From positions 17,793-81,792 of the forward strand of contig CANGWK010000009.1 in the NCBI GenBank assembly GCA_947457615.1: 64,000 nucleotides of DNA. Reading direction: 5' to 3'. Shown one piece after another: positions 56,113 through 64,000 of this stretch (the first letter of the stretch is position 1; every line of letters starts with the position of its first letter). The stretch comes from Flavobacteriaceae bacterium (lineage in GTDB: Bacteria; Bacteroidota; Bacteroidia; Flavobacteriales; Flavobacteriaceae). A program made the translations under genes and the position numbers. Under the pieces are notes generated by a model. The model was not told the DNA's origin. It saw nothing but the letters and a program-made list of their open reading frames with translations, and ran no database searches.

Positions 56113-57504
56113 TTATTGTCCTCTATAAAATAAAATGGTACTAATGGTTTTAATCACAATATCTATATCTAAAAATAAGCTTCTGTGCTTTATATAATAT
56201 AAGTCGTACTGCAATTTCACTAAACTATCTTCAATAGAATCGCCATAAGTGTAGTTCACTTGTGCCCAGCCAGTAAGCCCGGGTTTCATAACATGACGGG
56301 TTTCGTAAAAAGGCATTACTTCTGCAATTTCAGACACAAAAATAGGGCGTTCAGGTCTTGGTCCAATAATTCCCATGTCACCTTTAAGGATATTTAAAAA
56401 TTGTGGGAATTCATCCAATCTTGTTTTTCGGAGGAATTTTCCAAAAGAAGTAATTCTAGAATCGTTAATAGTGGTAAATACGGCACCATTAACTTCGGCG
56501 TTTTGCAGCATAGTTCGGTATTTGTATATTTTAAAAACAGAACCATTTTTACCTATTCTTTCTTGGCTGTAAAAAAGAGAGCCTCTATTACCTATTAAAT
56601 TTCCAATATATATTAATGGCACAAATAGCAATCCAACAGCTAATCCGATGAGGGAAAAAACAATTTCGGAAATCCGAACAAAGGAAAGATATAGTTTATT
56701 ATGATTGCTTCTACTAAATGGAAAATACCTATAAAAATCTCTTGAAACATAATGTACGGGAATGCGGTGGGTTATTGCTTCATAGACCTGTGTATATTCT
56801 CTAATAATAAAACCGTTTTCAAGCAAATTAATTAATTGATTGTAAAGTTCTATAGTGATTGCTTCGGTTTTTTGGGAAGCGATTACAATTTCGGAAATAT
56901 TATTATTTCTTACATAATTGTCTAATTCATTTAGTGGAATAGTATTAATTGCACTTACATTCACTAATTCTGAATTTACATCCGAATTAACAAAACCTAT
57001 GATTTTATAATGTGGATCGGCATTTAAAAGTCCTAAAACGAGTTCATCAAGTTGGTCTTCATCACACACTAATATGGCTTTCTTAACAAATCGATGAGAG
57101 GCTAAAAATTTTAAATAAAATATTCTCCATGCTAATAATGAAAAGAAAATAGCTAAAAAAAACATAACTATTTGTAACCTATTAGATGGTAAAAATGGAG
57201 TGTAAACAGGAGTTAATAAATAAAATAAAACAGTAGTACATGTAGTTAGGATTATGCTACGTATTATTTGAAATTGACTACTAGCCACTTGAAGATTGTA
57301 CATTTCAAATACAGAACCAAAAATATTAAGATACAAGACTAATACTAAGGTCCAATAATAGTTAGTAGTAGAGAATCTAAAATATTTGAATTCAAAGAAA
57401 TAACTCACCAAAAATAGGGAAAGAAATACAAAAATAATATCAAAAACCTTGAGAAGAATTTTTCGTTCGGATACTTCGAAGTGAATTTTTTTATTCTTAT
57501 ACAT
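56113..57504 (-). CDS. Polyprenyl-phosphate sugar-1-phosphate transferase (WcaJ/WbaP-like)
   Basis: This 463-residue protein has four N-terminal membrane helices, a middle Rossmann-like part (about 130-250), a fifth hydrophobic segment, and the catalytic domain with FKIYKYRTMLQNAE, RKTRLDEFPQFLNILKGD, MGIIGPRPERPIF and KPGLTGWAQVNYTYG. It loads the first sugar phosphate on undecaprenyl phosphate and so starts glycan assembly for the downstream glycosyltransferases. It is the last gene of the minus-strand cluster. Confidence 0.93.
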   Translation of the reverse strand: MYKNKKIHFEVSERKILLKVFDIIFVFLSLFLVSYFFEFKYFRFSTTNYYWTLVLVLYLNIFGSVFEMYNLQVASSQFQIIRSIILTTCTTVLFYLLTPVYTPFLPSNRLQIVMFFLAIFFSLLAWRIFYLKFLASHRFVKKAILVCDEDQLDELVLGLLNADPHYKIIGFVNSDVNSELVNVSAINTIPLNELDNYVRNNNISEIVIASQKTEAITIELYNQLINLLENGFIIREYTQVYEAITHRIPVHYVSRDFYRYFPFSRSNHNKLYLSFVRISEIVFSLIGLAVGLLFVPLIYIGNLIGNRGSLFYSQERIGKNGSVFKIYKYRTMLQNAEVNGAVFTTINDSRITSFGKFLRKTRLDEFPQFLNILKGDMGIIGPRPERPIFVSEIAEVMPFYETRHVMKPGLTGWAQVNYTYGDSIEDSLVKLQYDLYYIKHRSLFLDIDIVIKTISTILFYRGQ

Positions 57505-57554
57505 TAAATTTCAAGTTTAAAATTGCAAGTTAGTAAAATATTAAAATAAACAAA

Positions 57555-58571
57555 TTACATTAACATTTCTAACCACTGCAATTTAATTATTTGCCAATCA
57601 TACAACTCAACTTTCTTTCTAGCATTAGTAATTAAAATTGTGGTTAAATCTTGATTTAAAAACAAGTTCTTTATTGCTAAATTCATTTCAATACAATTAT
57701 TCTCTTCAACTAAAATGCCTTCTTTCTGATCTGAAATTAGAAAAGGAATCCCTCCAACATTAGTAGATATTATTGGTAAACCCAATGCCATTGCTTCAAT
57801 AATAGAAACCGGCATATTATCAAAATTGGATGTATTAATAAAAACATTATGTTTATTGGAAAGTGAAATCCATTCCGCTTTGGATAGTTTTCCGGTAAAA
57901 TTAACTTTAACCATTAGTTTACCAGCTAATAATTCACATTCTTTTCGGTAATCATTAGTGTCCGGACCAACCATAGTAAGTTCCGCCTTTGGGTATTCTT
58001 TTTGTAATTGTGCCAAAACTTGAATGGCCATTTTGGGATTGTAAATAGGTGAAAAAGAACGTACCCAAAGCAATTTTGGAACTTGCATCTCCCTGAGATA
58101 AAAATCATATTTTTCTATCTCAATAGTATTTGGAATAGAAACTAAACCTTTGAAATAGTTTACTTTAAAAGCATTAAATAAATAACCCGAGGGTGCAACA
58201 TTACGATGCGCATTATTAAAGATTAAATCGCAACATTTAGGATTTTTTATAATTCTATTAGTCAAATTACCACCATGAAGAATTGTAATGTATTTTAATT
58301 TAAAAAGTCTGCACAATTGGCTTACAAAAAAAGCATACCAAAAATTAAGTGTGCTGTAAGTATCTATAATAACATAATCGATAGTTCTTGAATAGTAAGT
58401 TAGGGTAAAAATCATGTCTAAAAATCTTAGGACAATATTCTTTTTCGAAGAAGCATAAGAAACTGTAAACCCTTCATTGTCGAGCAAATCTCCTAAGGTT
58501 TCCATCATAGTAATAGAATACCCATGTTTGGATAATTTATTTCCAATATAAAGAATTTTTCTATTTTTCAT
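57555..58571 (-). CDS. Family 4 glycosyltransferase
   Basis: The protein has 338 residues with the GT-B layout. The N-terminal domain begins KNRKILYIGNKLSKHGYSIT. The donor domain has VRSFSPIYNPKMAI, MPVSIIEAMALGLPIISTNV and GGIPFLISDQKEGILV. ATG at 58571 is used; an in-frame TTG three bases upstream is less likely. It overlaps the ligase gene by 11 bases. Substrate unknown. Confidence 0.9.
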   Translation of the reverse strand: MKNRKILYIGNKLSKHGYSITMMETLGDLLDNEGFTVSYASSKKNIVLRFLDMIFTLTYYSRTIDYVIIDTYSTLNFWYAFFVSQLCRLFKLKYITILHGGNLTNRIIKNPKCCDLIFNNAHRNVAPSGYLFNAFKVNYFKGLVSIPNTIEIEKYDFYLREMQVPKLLWVRSFSPIYNPKMAIQVLAQLQKEYPKAELTMVGPDTNDYRKECELLAGKLMVKVNFTGKLSKAEWISLSNKHNVFINTSNFDNMPVSIIEAMALGLPIISTNVGGIPFLISDQKEGILVEENNCIEMNLAIKNLFLNQDLTTILITNARKKVELYDWQIIKLQWLEMLM

Positions 58572-59880
58572 CAAATCGGATATTCAACAAGGCGAGTGCA
58601 TATATAAAACATGGAGATGCAGTTCGCATTGCTGCGTGATTAATGGTTAGTAACCAAAACATAAAAAAACAAAACATGAAAATATTTTGTTTGTTTCCAA
58701 AATAAAAAAGAATTGGAGTAATTAATAATATCAATAGAGCTACTATTCCGAGTGAACCATGTTCTGCTAACATACGAGTAATTTCATCATGAGAAGCAGT
58801 TAAATATCCATTTTTTTGGGTACGTATTTCAGTTCCTTTTCCCACCCCAATTCCAAAAAAAGGATTATCTAAAAACATTTCAATTTCATCTCCAGCTAAC
58901 TCTGCTCGCCCAGAAAAAATATCTTTTTTTTCAATTCCTTTAGCATTTTGCCCAGCATATCTTTTATAAATTAACCCATCAGTTAAAAACGAAGTATACG
59001 ACCAAGTAAGAAAGAAAAGCACACTCATTATTATAATTAAATAATTCAACTTAATCTTTCCTGAATGCCTAGAATGAAAATAAATTAAAAAAATAAAAAT
59101 CCCAATCATTGCAAATCCAGTCATCATTCCTCCTCTTGAAAAAGTTAAAAAACCACGATAACTAAAATAAAAAGCAATCAATAAATTGAGTAGTAAAATA
59201 AGTTTTGAATTAGAAAATAGTAAACCTCGTACAAAAAAAACAAACATTCCAAGTCCCAAAATAGTTGCAACTTGATTAGGCCCAAAACCACCAGACAAAT
59301 CCGAATTAGAACCAGTACCAATTAAAGCCGATTTTATATCAATAGTATATAAAGAAACAAAAACTGCCATTGAAATTATTGGCAAACCAATTAAGAGAAG
59401 TAAATCCCCAACTTCCGAAACAGTTATTTTTTTTCCTATTGCATAAATTGAAGCAATGCCCAAACAAACAGGACCCGAAATATTAAAGGCAATTTTATTA
59501 CGAAAATCCAAATCATAAGCAATGGCATCAGTAGCAATAAAAATGGAAGGAATTAAAAGCACAAAAAATATCCAGTAAGGGGTAGCAAATTTGGAAAACC
59601 CAGAGTATATCATACCCAAGAGCATAAAAACAATAATTGAATATTTTCCAAATTCATGATTAGGACTTCCATCGGTCATTCTCAAAAAAACCTCACTACC
59701 AACTATATAGGAGCAAACATAGAGCACTTCGTTATTTTTATTTTTAGTCATCATAACAATAAAAATTCCTATTCCTAAAATAGCAAAGCCATAAATTTTA
59801 GCGAGAAATGGGACAAAAAAAATGAGTATCCCAAAAAGAATATGACTAAAAAGTAACGCCAAATAGTGTTTATTTTGCAT
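58561..59880 (-). CDS. O-antigen ligase/polymerase family protein (WaaL/Wzy-like)
   Basis: The protein has 439 residues with about twelve membrane helices. A large periplasmic loop (residues about 300-355) has LDNPFFGIGVGKGTEIRTQ and ASHDEITRMLAEHGSLG, the H..(Y/E)..E.G pattern of Wzy_C proteins. It polymerises or ligates the lipid-linked glycan on the periplasmic face. The two activities cannot be told apart by sequence reading alone. Confidence 0.9.
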   Translation of the reverse strand: MQNKHYLALLFSHILFGILIFFVPFLAKIYGFAILGIGIFIVMMTKNKNNEVLYVCSYIVGSEVFLRMTDGSPNHEFGKYSIIVFMLLGMIYSGFSKFATPYWIFFVLLIPSIFIATDAIAYDLDFRNKIAFNISGPVCLGIASIYAIGKKITVSEVGDLLLLIGLPIISMAVFVSLYTIDIKSALIGTGSNSDLSGGFGPNQVATILGLGMFVFFVRGLLFSNSKLILLLNLLIAFYFSYRGFLTFSRGGMMTGFAMIGIFIFLIYFHSRHSGKIKLNYLIIIMSVLFFLTWSYTSFLTDGLIYKRYAGQNAKGIEKKDIFSGRAELAGDEIEMFLDNPFFGIGVGKGTEIRTQKNGYLTASHDEITRMLAEHGSLGIVALLILLITPILFYFGNKQNIFMFCFFMFWLLTINHAAMRTASPCFIYALALLNIRFDEK

Positions 59881-59886
59881 TGGTGC

Positions 59887-60966
59887 TTATATTTTCATTT
59901 TGGAAACCCAAGAAATGTAGTTACTAATAACAACATTTTCTCTATAATTTTCTGTAATAGTTTTATGCAGTTCGTCTCCAAATTTAACTCTTAATTTTTC
60001 ATCCATTTGAATTGTTGCTAAATTAGTTGAAAATGCTATCACATCCTTTGGTTCTGAAATAAATCCAGAAATATTTTGCTTAATCACAAAAGGTATTTGC
60101 CCAACATTTGTAGCAATAACTGGTTTTTTATACAAGCCAAACTCTAATAAAGCAAGAGGCAAACCCTCCGAATTAGAAGTGAAAACACCTATATCCGATT
60201 GCTTAATGACATTTTCGACATCCTTTTTAGCGCCATATAAAAAAATAACTTCCTCTAATTGGTAATCTTTTATTTGGGCTTTTATTGTTTCCGAATAATC
60301 ATCTTTTAAGTCACTTCCAACCAAATGAAAAGTCCAATCTGGAAACTTTTTATAAATGCTATTAACAACTTCCACCAACATCAAATGATTTTTTTGTGGT
60401 CGTAAATTGGCCAAATACAAAACCCGTTTGCCATCAATTCCATGCAATATCGTTTCACGGCTATATTCTTTATTTTCAGAAATGTAATTTTGTAAATAAA
60501 TGACATTTTTACAAAATAAATTCTTTTTAGACCATGCTTCTAAGTCAAAATCCACAGCAATTACCCCTTGAAATAGAACAGAGAAAATTCGAATAAAAAA
60601 AGAATTTTTACGCTTTGGCGGAACAAAATTTCCATAATGATCGTGCCAAATTACAGCAATTTTTGGAAGCATTAATTTCACCATACAAGCAAGAAAAAAA
60701 GAACTCGAGTGCGCTTGAATAATTTGCACTTTATTATTTTTACAGTAATTCCTTAATTTAAAAATGGCATTAAAATCTACACTTTTCTTTTTGTTTAAAA
60801 ACAAATAAGAAACTCCAGAATCCATTTTATTTTTTAATTCACCTTCTTTTCTTGATGTAACTAAGCCCGAAAATTCAATACTTTTTACCAAAGAATTAGC
60901 ATAACTAACAGCCATTATCTCGGCACCTCCAATATCTAATGAATCTATTAATTGTATTATTCGCAT
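59887..60966 (-). CDS. Family 4 glycosyltransferase
   Basis: The protein has 359 residues. It begins RIIQLIDSLDIGGAEIMAV, a typical GT4 N-terminal loop. The donor domain shows LANLRPQKNHLMLVEVV, FTSNSEGLPLALLEFGLYKK (E-x7-E type) and TNVGQIPFVIKQNISGF. It overlaps the upstream gene by 10 bases and precedes the ligase gene by 6. Sugar specificity is unknown. Confidence 0.9.
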   Translation of the reverse strand: MRIIQLIDSLDIGGAEIMAVSYANSLVKSIEFSGLVTSRKEGELKNKMDSGVSYLFLNKKKSVDFNAIFKLRNYCKNNKVQIIQAHSSSFFLACMVKLMLPKIAVIWHDHYGNFVPPKRKNSFFIRIFSVLFQGVIAVDFDLEAWSKKNLFCKNVIYLQNYISENKEYSRETILHGIDGKRVLYLANLRPQKNHLMLVEVVNSIYKKFPDWTFHLVGSDLKDDYSETIKAQIKDYQLEEVIFLYGAKKDVENVIKQSDIGVFTSNSEGLPLALLEFGLYKKPVIATNVGQIPFVIKQNISGFISEPKDVIAFSTNLATIQMDEKLRVKFGDELHKTITENYRENVVISNYISWVSKMKI

Positions 60967-62081
60967 GGAGTCACAATTTTAGTTATCTCTTTTTCAAATT
61001 TTTCAAGAGTAAAGTTACTCGACCATTGCATTGCAGCAGTTCTTCTTTTTTCATATTCTAAAGGATTTACTAATAGTTCCTGAATCAACGGAATGTTTTG
61101 CTCAAAATTTTCATCCAAAACAATTCCTCTTTTTCCAAAATCCAACATATATGGAACACAAGAAACCGAACTAGCAATTGGAAAGCATCCCCAAAACATA
61201 GCTTCAGCAACTACTTTAGGCCAACCTTCACTTTTAGAAGGCAGCATTAAAAAATGACTGTTTTTATAGATTTCTTTCATCGTTTCGCGATCCTGATTTC
61301 CTTTTAAAAAAACCGAAGATTGCAACGAATGTAATGCAATATAATTTTCTAAAGCTTGGCGCTCCTCTCCTTCTCCATAAAATGATAATTCTAAATTTGG
61401 ATAATCTTGTTGTATTTTTTCAAATAGTTGCAAAGCCAATAAAGGCTGTTTTCCTTTAACTAAAGTTCCTACAAAAATAAATTTTATTTTGGACTCTAAA
61501 CTTTTTGGAGGCACTGCTATAGCCTCTTTTTCATAATAAGTTGCTGTAAAAAAAGACTTTATGTTTTTGGTTTGATTGTTCCAATCGCCATAAACTAGCA
61601 CTTGCATATTATGTGTGAAAAAGGTATTTCGTAATACAAATTTTTGAAACTTATAACTCAAAGGTTGCTTTGCGTTTGGATCCCAGTTTCCTGCATATTT
61701 AGCACTTTTGGCTTTATAAGGAAAAAATATCTGAACCAAACTACCGAATAAGCCCATATTTCCTGGGCATCGCAAGTGGATGTGTTGCGAGGTGGCCATG
61801 GCTCGAAATAGTTTCCAAATAATAATTGGAAGTACCCCAATTGCCTTTATACTTTCTTTAAAATTAATAAATGAAAACTCCGGAACTGCAATAAAATTAA
61901 TAGAACTAGAATTGTATTTTTGTTGTAACGATGCAACCTCTCCTTTTCGTAAAGGTGCTATAATAGTAACCGAATTTACATGACGCAACCAAATATTCAT
62001 CTCATTTACATAAGGGGAATATGCAAAAAAGTCAGTGCCTTTTTGGGTATGAACAACATGGGTTACTATTAAAAATTTCAC
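60957..62081 (-). CDS. Family 4 glycosyltransferase
   Basis: The protein has 374 residues. The N-terminal part has FLIVTHVVHTQKGTDFFAYS. The donor domain has FVGTLVKGKQPLLALQLFEK, FYGEGEERQALENYIALH and LPSKSEGWPKVVAEAMFWGC. It lies 5 bases after the upstream GT4 gene. The final residues overlap the start of the following gene by 10 bases. Acceptor unknown. Confidence 0.9.
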   Translation of the reverse strand: MKFLIVTHVVHTQKGTDFFAYSPYVNEMNIWLRHVNSVTIIAPLRKGEVASLQQKYNSSSINFIAVPEFSFINFKESIKAIGVLPIIIWKLFRAMATSQHIHLRCPGNMGLFGSLVQIFFPYKAKSAKYAGNWDPNAKQPLSYKFQKFVLRNTFFTHNMQVLVYGDWNNQTKNIKSFFTATYYEKEAIAVPPKSLESKIKFIFVGTLVKGKQPLLALQLFEKIQQDYPNLELSFYGEGEERQALENYIALHSLQSSVFLKGNQDRETMKEIYKNSHFLMLPSKSEGWPKVVAEAMFWGCFPIASSVSCVPYMLDFGKRGIVLDENFEQNIPLIQELLVNPLEYEKRRTAAMQWSSNFTLEKFEKEITKIVTPCE

Positions 62082-62086
62082 TAAAA

Positions 62087-63232
62087 TTATTGAATTAATT
62101 TGGTATAAAAATCTATATTTTTTTGAACAATAAGTGCAGCAGAATATTTTTCTAGCACACTTTGTCGGGCATTTTTACAAATTACGGCAACTTTTTGTTC
62201 ATTAGAAAATGCCCAAATAATTTGATTTGCAATGTCCTCCGTCATAAAAGGATTACATAACAAGCCGTTTTCTAAATTAGTTATAGTTTCAGGACCTGGA
62301 CCTTCAATCGTGAAAATAACTAATTTCTCCATTGCCATTGCTTCGGGAGCTACTAAACCCTGAGTTTCTATGTGGGAAGGAAAAACACAAACTTGGGCTT
62401 TAGCATATATATCCGGAATGTTTTCATGATTCACACTACCATAAAAATGAATATCGTTGGCACTACTTCCAAGTTTTGGAATTTCTGTTTCTTTTAGCAT
62501 CTCAATATAGGATTTTCCGTTTGGAAAGAACCAATCGCGACCATAAATTTCTAGTGTAGCATCTGGAAATTTTTCTTTAACTAATGGGAACGACAGAATT
62601 AATTGGCGAACTCCTTTTTTTTCACAAACACTACCTACAAAAACTATACTGTGTTTTATTACAACATTATTTTTTGGTTTAAAAAAATTGACATCTATGG
62701 GATAATTAATCATTACAATAGGCTTATCGTGAAAACTTAAAAACTCGTTGGTTTTTACTTTAACAAAATTGGAAACTGCAATAAATGCATCGGCTTTTTT
62801 AAAGGAACGTTTCTCTTGAAATCCTTTCCAGAAATCAATTTTTCGGCGTTCTGATTCCGAAAAAAAATGATGCCCACCGTGTAATCGAATAATATACTTT
62901 ATACCCGGTAATTTAGTTAAAAAAGCCAATTCCAATTCGGCAGATTCTATAATTGAAATTGGATATTCATTATGAATGGCAGCAATTTTTTTATTCATGG
63001 CTTTTAATCCATAAAACCATCCTAAACGATTTACATTTTGATATCCTAACCGAAAAATTCGTACTCCTTGGTCTTCATCATAATCCTCTTGATAATCATA
63101 ACTCAAGCCGACAACAGTTACCATAATGCCTTGCTCCACTAATTTTGGAGCAAGTGTTTTTAAAAAACTACCTATCCCGCCATGTGCAAAGCCAGATTTT
63201 GGATATTCGTGAGTGATTAAACAGAGGTGCAT
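62087..63232 (-). CDS. Family 4 glycosyltransferase
   Basis: The protein has 381 residues. The start is HLCLITHEYPKSGFAHGGIGSF; the Gly-rich loop is typical of GT4. The donor domain has VFVGSVCEKKGVRQLILSF, EIYGRDWFFPNGKSYI, FPSHIETQGLVAPEAMAMEK and EGPGPETITNLENGLLC. It overlaps the upstream partial gene by 16 bases, showing a tightly packed operon. Confidence 0.9.
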   Translation of the reverse strand: MHLCLITHEYPKSGFAHGGIGSFLKTLAPKLVEQGIMVTVVGLSYDYQEDYDEDQGVRIFRLGYQNVNRLGWFYGLKAMNKKIAAIHNEYPISIIESAELELAFLTKLPGIKYIIRLHGGHHFFSESERRKIDFWKGFQEKRSFKKADAFIAVSNFVKVKTNEFLSFHDKPIVMINYPIDVNFFKPKNNVVIKHSIVFVGSVCEKKGVRQLILSFPLVKEKFPDATLEIYGRDWFFPNGKSYIEMLKETEIPKLGSSANDIHFYGSVNHENIPDIYAKAQVCVFPSHIETQGLVAPEAMAMEKLVIFTIEGPGPETITNLENGLLCNPFMTEDIANQIIWAFSNEQKVAVICKNARQSVLEKYSAALIVQKNIDFYTKLIQ

Positions 63233-64000
63233 AGGATACTTATTTCTTTAACTAAATTTTTACTGTTATTTTGTAGCGGATATTTAACTATTTTTTGCAT
63301 CCATTGTAATCTATCGGGTCCAATGATTTCCGAACTATCCAATGTCAGCTGTATTTTTTCTTTGAAATCCAATCGGTTATTTATCCATCCAACAGCGGCA
63401 ATTCCTGACATACTCCTAAAATGTTGAAAACCATAAACATCTTTTACTTTTAAGCTAGAAGGTTCTATTGGATCGTAATTTAAATACAAGCAAGGTTTAT
63501 TATAAACCGCAAAATCATGTGCCATCGTACTTCCTAAATTCACCACCACATCACTATGCAAAACGGTATTTACTAACAAACTTATATCCAAAAAACTTGG
63601 ATAAATTTCAGTAAACGTATTCTCTAAAGCAGACGCAATACGCCAATCAGGGTCTATTGAAATTACCAATTTCGGATATTTATTTAAAACAACATCAAAT
63701 CGATTCGATAAATCTACTGGACATTTTCTAAAGAGAATTTGGGCTCGATTTGGTTCATCTATAGTCAATAATGATTCACAAAGATCTTCCAAATAAATAG
63801 CTTCATATGGAGAAAAAGCATCATTTGCAGAGAAACAAATCGTTTTTTTACTGGGGTCTAAATTATAAGTTGCGAAAAATTCTTCCTTAGATAATTTAAA
63901 TTGATCTTTAAAATAAAATTCAAATTGTGGAGTCCCTACAACTTTTATGGCAGCAGAATTAATTTCAGGATATACGGTTACCAATTCGGATTGCATCAAA
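63217..64000 (-). CDS. Polysaccharide-biosynthesis protein, partial (N-terminus outside window)
   Basis: At least 260 residues are visible. The frame is open to the edge, so the true start is probably beyond 64000. The visible part has a GT-B-like donor half: KTICFSANDAFSPYEAIYLE, ILFRKCPVDLSNRFD, SDVVVNLGSTMAHDFAVYNK and CLYLNYDPIEP. It resembles CDP-glycerol glycerophosphotransferase-like or capsule-type transferases in which a Gly-Ser-Thr loop contacts the donor. The exact family is not fixed. It is the first visible gene of the second glycan cluster. Confidence 0.65.
   Translation of the reverse strand, partial: LMQSELVTVYPEINSAAIKVVGTPQFEFYFKDQFKLSKEEFFATYNLDPSKKTICFSANDAFSPYEAIYLEDLCESLLTIDEPNRAQILFRKCPVDLSNRFDVVLNKYPKLVISIDPDWRIASALENTFTEIYPSFLDISLLVNTVLHSDVVVNLGSTMAHDFAVYNKPCLYLNYDPIEPSSLKVKDVYGFQHFRSMSGIAAVGWINNRLDFKEKIQLTLDSSEIIGPDRLQWMQKIVKYPLQNNSKNLVKEISILCTSV

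Noticed and set aside
1..64000. CRISPR arrays, tRNA and rRNA genes, insertion sequences, prophage genes and integrase genes
   Set aside because: No regular direct repeats with spacers, no cloverleaf-like intergenic patches, and no transposase, integrase or phage structural proteins were seen on either strand.

Overview
The window looks like a chromosome segment of a Flavobacteriaceae bacterium, most likely Flavobacterium or a close relative. The DNA is very A/T-rich. Genes have A-rich rather than Shine-Dalgarno leaders, promoter-like boxes fit the Bacteroidota pattern TTG-N(17-23)-TAnnTTTG, and many families are typical of this group: a type IX secretion (T9SS) C-terminal sorting domain, a PorV/PorQ-like protein, DUF6048/DUF6452/DUF6095 proteins, a CCC-motif membrane protein, and a CarB without the MGS domain. 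No rRNA or tRNA gene, insertion sequence or CRISPR array was found.

Layout. 1-840: the 3' part of an accessory gene, perhaps SIR2-like, followed by an attC-like imperfect inverted repeat. 1001-8640: a membrane micro-peptide and thioredoxin-like protein, carB, a candidate Flavo-1 RNA, rpmH, a membrane/TPR protein, asnB, a META-like lipoprotein and a Gre-type transcription factor. 8736-14537: an outer-membrane barrel and a giant TPR protein, divergent from ftsE. 14572-25826: the first surface-glycan locus, a mosaic on both strands with glycosyltransferases, a Gtr-like membrane module, a methyltransferase, a Wzx flippase and a split FdtA/FdtB amino-sugar pathway. 25941-27758: a T9SS-exported surface protein. 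27812-34386: an RNA methyltransferase, a frameshifted serine hydrolase, relA/spoT, a Fur-family regulator and purA.

34460-50167 is mainly housekeeping: an FAD oxidase, TerC, murQ, a ZIP transporter, methyltransferases, a cysteine desulfurase, an Smr protein, rocD, an atypical Nramp transporter and rlmD, with small lipoproteins and membrane proteins. 50171-52665 is an Mla/MCE lipid-transport operon. It is followed by a decayed GH25 lysozyme tail, pssA, a PorV/Q-like protein and a DUF4105 protein. 56113-64000 is the second glycan locus, entirely on the minus strand: an initiating sugar-phosphate transferase, four GT4 glycosyltransferases, an O-antigen ligase/polymerase and a partial polysaccharide gene running off the window.

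Surface biology dominates. Two glycan loci, a flippase, a ligase/polymerase, lipid transport and T9SS-linked proteins together suggest a cell that invests in a variable lipopolysaccharide-type coat, to which T9SS cargo may be attached. The most unusual signals are the attC-like element with a possible defence gene, the A8 frameshift in the serine hydrolase, the lysozyme remnant, the possible RNase P RNA fragment, and the non-canonical metal-site motifs of the Nramp protein. All family calls are from reading the sequence, with no database search.
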